A stretch of DNA of 64,000 bases from an uncultured Myxococcales bacterium. GTDB taxonomy: Bacteria; Myxococcota_A; Polyangia; Polyangiales; Polyangiaceae. A model generated the notes under the pieces. That model did not search any database. It was given only the letters and a program-made list of their open reading frames with translations, and had not been told where the DNA came from. The DNA lies in NCBI GenBank assembly GCA_937872925.1, contig CALMUT010000016.1, positions 1 to 64,000 of the forward strand. The letters run 5' to 3'. Position 1 is the stretch's first letter. Each line of letters starts with the position of its first letter. Positions 61,267 to 64,000 of this stretch are shown piece by piece. The translations under genes were made by a program, and so were the position numbers.

Positions 61267-62109
61267 ATGTCGGATCGAGATCTGAACGGACGGACGTTGG
61301 CCATCACCGGTGCGACCGCCGGGATCGGCCGTGTGACTGCCCTGGAGCTGGCGCGTCGTGGGGCCAAGCTGCTGCTACTGAACCGCAGCGCGGACAGGAC
61401 CGCTGCAGTGCTGTCCGCAATCGAGGACACCGTGGGTGCAAACCGCGCGCGCTTCATCGCCCTGGATCTGGCTTCCTTGGACTCAGTGCGAGACGCCGCG
61501 AATCAGGTGCTTGCGCTGGACGAACCGCTGCACGGCCTGATCAACAATGCAGGCATCGCATCGATCCGTGGCGCCACCAAAGAAGGATTTGAGCTCGCCT
61601 TCGGAACCAACCACCTTGGACACTTCCTGTTGACGTCACTGTTGCTCGAACGCCTCACCGCGTCGGCACCATCCCGTGTCGTTACGGTTGCGAGCCGTGC
61701 ACACACCCGAACCCGCGGAATCGACTTCGACGCGTTGCAGCGCCCCACCAAGACGTACACGGGCTATCCCGAGTACGCCGTCTCCAAGCTCGCAAACGTG
61801 CTCTTCTCTGCTGAGCTCGGTCGCCGGACCCGAGGCACGGGCGTGACGACGTACTCCCTGCATCCTGGTGTGGTGGCGTCCGAGATCTGGCGCCGCATCC
61901 CAGGCCTATTCCAACCTATCGTGAAGATGTTCATGATCTCCAACGAAGACGGCGCCAAGACGACGCTGCATTGTGCGACCGCTCCCGAGCTCGAGAGCGA
62001 AACGGGCCTGTATTACGACGAGTGTCGCCCCCATCGCACCAGTCGCGCCGGCCGCGACGATGCCCTAGCCGCCGAGCTTTGGAAACGCAGCGAAGCGTGG
62101 ACCCGCTAG
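61267..62109 (+). CDS. Short-chain dehydrogenase of the retinol-dehydrogenase/POR-like group
   Basis: 280 residues. SDR motifs: TGATAGIG, NNAGIA, SRVVTVASRAH, YAVSKLAN (YxxxK) and HPGVVASE. The NRSAD stretch after strand 2 suggests NADP. The subgroup includes retinol dehydrogenases and WWOX-like proteins; substrate unknown. Its stop codon overlaps the stop of the convergent ligase gene (CTAG). Confidence 0.87.
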   Translation: MSDRDLNGRTLAITGATAGIGRVTALELARRGAKLLLLNRSADRTAAVLSAIEDTVGANRARFIALDLASLDSVRDAANQVLALDEPLHGLINNAGIASIRGATKEGFELAFGTNHLGHFLLTSLLLERLTASAPSRVVTVASRAHTRTRGIDFDALQRPTKTYTGYPEYAVSKLANVLFSAELGRRTRGTGVTTYSLHPGVVASEIWRRIPGLFQPIVKMFMISNEDGAKTTLHCATAPELESETGLYYDECRPHRTSRAGRDDALAAELWKRSEAWTR

Positions 62110-63653
62110 CTGCGTCGGAGCGCGCCTCGGTCCACCTTGCCTAGATGCGTGCGCGGCAGTGTCTCCAGAAAGAACACCGCCCGAGGCGCCTTGTAGGGCT
62201 CAAGCTGCGTTCGCACTAGATCCATCAGCTCTTGATCGAGGCCGTCGGTGCGAACAGGCGCGACGACGAAAGCGTGGGGCTTGGTGAGGCCGCTTTCGTC
62301 CACAACACCAACCACCGCACACTCCGCGACGGCCGCATGTGAAAGCAGGCAATTCTCCACCTCTGAGGGCGCAAGCCACTTGCCGCCAACTTTCAACATG
62401 TCGTCGCCCCGGCCGCAGTACCGAATGGCACCGCTGGCTTCACGGCAAATCATGTCACCGGACACGTACCACTCGCCACGAAACGCCGCCGCGGTCTTCT
62501 CCATATTCTGCACGTAGGCGATCGCCCTGGAATCGCCACGCACCCAGAGCCAGCCCACTTCACCGTCGGGCAGCTCTTTGCCGTCGTCGTCGCAGACGCG
62601 CAGCTCGAAGCCGGGCACCACTTTGCCCAAGGTGCCCGGCACCACGTCTCCCAACCGATTGGTCACGAACACATGCCACATCTCGGCGGTGCCCAAACCG
62701 TCGAGCAGCTCCACGCCAAAAGCCGCCTTCCAACGCTCGTACAGCTCCACAGGCAGCGCTTCGCCTGCGCTGGTCGCAAAGCGTAGGCTGGAAAGGTCCT
62801 GCGCCCCCGCATCCGGGTGCGACAGCATGTGATTGATCATCGTCGGCACGTTGATCAGAACTGTAGGGCGGTGTTTGCGGATCTGCTCAAAAAGCGCATC
62901 AGCCGTGCAACGCTCCGGAAACAGAATGCTGGTGGCGCCAACGGAGAACGGAAAGAACAGATTCGAGCCGGTGGCATAGCCAAAATAGAGCTTGGGCACG
63001 CTGAGGGTGACGTCGCTCTGCCGGTAGCCCAGCACGTTCTTGCCGTAGAGATCTGTGGTGTTGGCGAAGGAGCGGTGAGTCTGGATCACAGCCTTGGGCC
63101 GGCCCGTGGTGCCACCGGAAAAGAGCCAAAGGGCCGCGTCGTCTCGATGCGTCTTGCGCATTTCGAAGCTGGGCGCCGCTTCGGCGAGCTCTGTGCTCCA
63201 GGAGAGCTGCCGGTCACCGGAAGCGCCGGCTCCGCCAACGACTACCAAGTGCTTGAGGTCTGTGGCCGTCTGCGCTGCCTCCGCGAATAGCGGCAGCTGG
63301 TCTACATGCACCACTGCGACTTTCGCGCGGGTATATTCGAAGAAGTACGAGATTTCTTCCGCCTTGATGTGGCTGTTGACCATCACGACCACGCTGCCGT
63401 TTTTCAGTGTGCCAAACAGCGCATGCACGAACTCGGGCACATCCGGCAGGCCGATCAGCACCCGCTGTTCCGCATCCACACCCAGCTTCTTGAGCACGTT
63501 GGCGAAACGATTGCTGGCTTCAGAAACCTGGCGGTACGTCACCTGCAAGTCGCCAGCGATGAGGGCGGTCTTTTCGCCGAGTCCTTCCCGGAGCCGTGCC
63601 TCCAGGAATCGGTCCGCAATGTTGAGCTGCTCCGGTAGCTCTGCCTGGGTCAT
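62106..63653 (-). CDS. Benzoate-CoA ligase-like acyl/aryl-CoA synthetase
   Basis: 515 residues from ATG 63653 (AGGAGAA about 9 bp upstream); the longer frame is antisense to the next gene. AMP-binding motifs: FSGGTTGRPKA, GLGTAEMWHVF, VSGDMICRE and GRGDDMLKVGGKWLAPSEVE, with the adenylation Lys in HLGKVDRG. These read most like benzoate-CoA ligases, but no other benzoate degradation gene is near, so the acid substrate is uncertain. Confidence 0.85.
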   Translation of the reverse strand: MTQAELPEQLNIADRFLEARLREGLGEKTALIAGDLQVTYRQVSEASNRFANVLKKLGVDAEQRVLIGLPDVPEFVHALFGTLKNGSVVVMVNSHIKAEEISYFFEYTRAKVAVVHVDQLPLFAEAAQTATDLKHLVVVGGAGASGDRQLSWSTELAEAAPSFEMRKTHRDDAALWLFSGGTTGRPKAVIQTHRSFANTTDLYGKNVLGYRQSDVTLSVPKLYFGYATGSNLFFPFSVGATSILFPERCTADALFEQIRKHRPTVLINVPTMINHMLSHPDAGAQDLSSLRFATSAGEALPVELYERWKAAFGVELLDGLGTAEMWHVFVTNRLGDVVPGTLGKVVPGFELRVCDDDGKELPDGEVGWLWVRGDSRAIAYVQNMEKTAAAFRGEWYVSGDMICREASGAIRYCGRGDDMLKVGGKWLAPSEVENCLLSHAAVAECAVVGVVDESGLTKPHAFVVAPVRTDGLDQELMDLVRTQLEPYKAPRAVFFLETLPRTHLGKVDRGALRRS

Positions 63654-63780
63654 GCCCCCACGCTTCTCCTGCCCGCGGCAGGCGGTCAAGGCCGCTACGC
63701 ACGTTTGACTACATGTGGCGCGAGCGCATTCCATCCCATGCCGCTCGCTCCGGGCTGATTTTAGCTGTAAGATTGAGATT

Positions 63781-64000
63781 ATGCATTGGTCTAAGCCGCT
63801 TGCCTTACTCGCCTTGTTGACGATGGTCTTTGGTCCTCTGGCCTGCGCGTCCACCGCCGACGGTGGTTCGCCGGGAACCGGCGCTGTGGGCGGCGGCGGC
63901 AGCGGCGGCTCCGGGGGCATCGGTTCCTGCGTTCCGCCCGTAGTCCAATGCCCGTCGGGGTGCGCGGACACACTCACGGATCCCAACAACTGCGGCAGCT
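63781..64000 (+). CDS. Cys-module lipoprotein, 3' end beyond the window
   Basis: At least 73 residues from ATG 63781. Signal peptide with lipobox GPLACA, a Gly/Ser linker, then CVPPVVQCPSGCADTLTDPNNCGS, the start of the same kind of cysteine module as in the gene at 59275. A second member of this lipoprotein family within 3 kb. The gene is cut by the window edge. Confidence 0.75.
   Translation, partial: MHWSKPLALLALLTMVFGPLACASTADGGSPGTGAVGGGGSGGSGGIGSCVPPVVQCPSGCADTLTDPNNCGS

Overview
The window is a high-GC stretch of a chromosome that looks like a myxobacterium of the order Polyangiales (Sorangiineae-like). The evidence is the three-protein PUFA synthase layout (pfa1-pfa2-pfa3), several lipoproteins with a lipobox followed by a Gly/Ser/Ala-rich linker, an AgmX/PglI-type C-terminal domain, a Hanks-type kinase with a membrane domain, and cysteine-rich tandem-repeat lipoproteins. 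No mobile element, CRISPR array, rRNA or tRNA gene was seen.

Layout. 1-4.3 kb: end of gluQ translationally coupled to a secreted archaemetzincin, then leftward miaE, a Tat-exported metallophosphoesterase and a CBS-domain site-2 protease. 4.4-22.1 kb: one leftward operon pfa1 (enoyl reductase), pfa2 (KS-MAT-3xACP-KR-DH), pfa3 (KS-CLF-AT-two hot-dog DH pairs-DH'-AGPAT) and an Sfp-type phosphopantetheinyl transferase, the whole set needed to make a long-chain polyunsaturated fatty acid and probably load it onto lysophosphatidate. 22.3-23.0 kb: a divergent FabR/DesT-like TetR repressor. The 178-bp divergent region holds two near-identical palindromes, one in front of each gene, which suggests feedback control of PUFA synthesis by acyl chains.

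23.0-26.2 kb: a lipin-like (LNS2) lipoprotein, an esterase-like lipoprotein and an AgmX-type lipoprotein. 26.5-31.1 kb: the three-gene operon for the osmoprotectant N-acetylglutaminylglutamine amide (NAGGN). 31.2-37.2 kb: a PhnD-like binding protein, a MATE exporter, an alpha/beta hydrolase, an SDR, an FAD oxidoreductase and a dienoyl-CoA isomerase-like crotonase. 37.3-38.8 kb: an ECF sigma factor, a membrane anti-sigma-like protein and a Spy/CpxP-like periplasmic protein, all joined by ATGA overlaps. 38.9-42.3 kb: sdhCAB.

42.5-53.8 kb: an SLC12-type cation-chloride transporter, a membrane Ser/Thr kinase, a small TerB-like protein, a POT peptide transporter, an 896-residue orphan, a CAP-domain lipoprotein and an RlmD/TrmA-type RNA methyltransferase. 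53.9-64 kb: a Cys-rich lipoprotein, an AlkD-type DNA glycosylase, a sigma factor fused to a membrane anchor, a leftward lipid set (fatty acid 2-hydroxylase, small protein, enoyl-CoA hydratase), two cysteine-module lipoproteins (the second cut by the window edge), an SDR and a benzoate-CoA-ligase-like enzyme.

The strongest candidate for an undescribed system is the PUFA synthase operon with its FabR-like switch and paired operators. Second are the membrane-anchored sigma factor and the coupled sigma/anti-sigma/Spy-like trio. All family calls come from reading motifs and remembered family features; no database search was possible.
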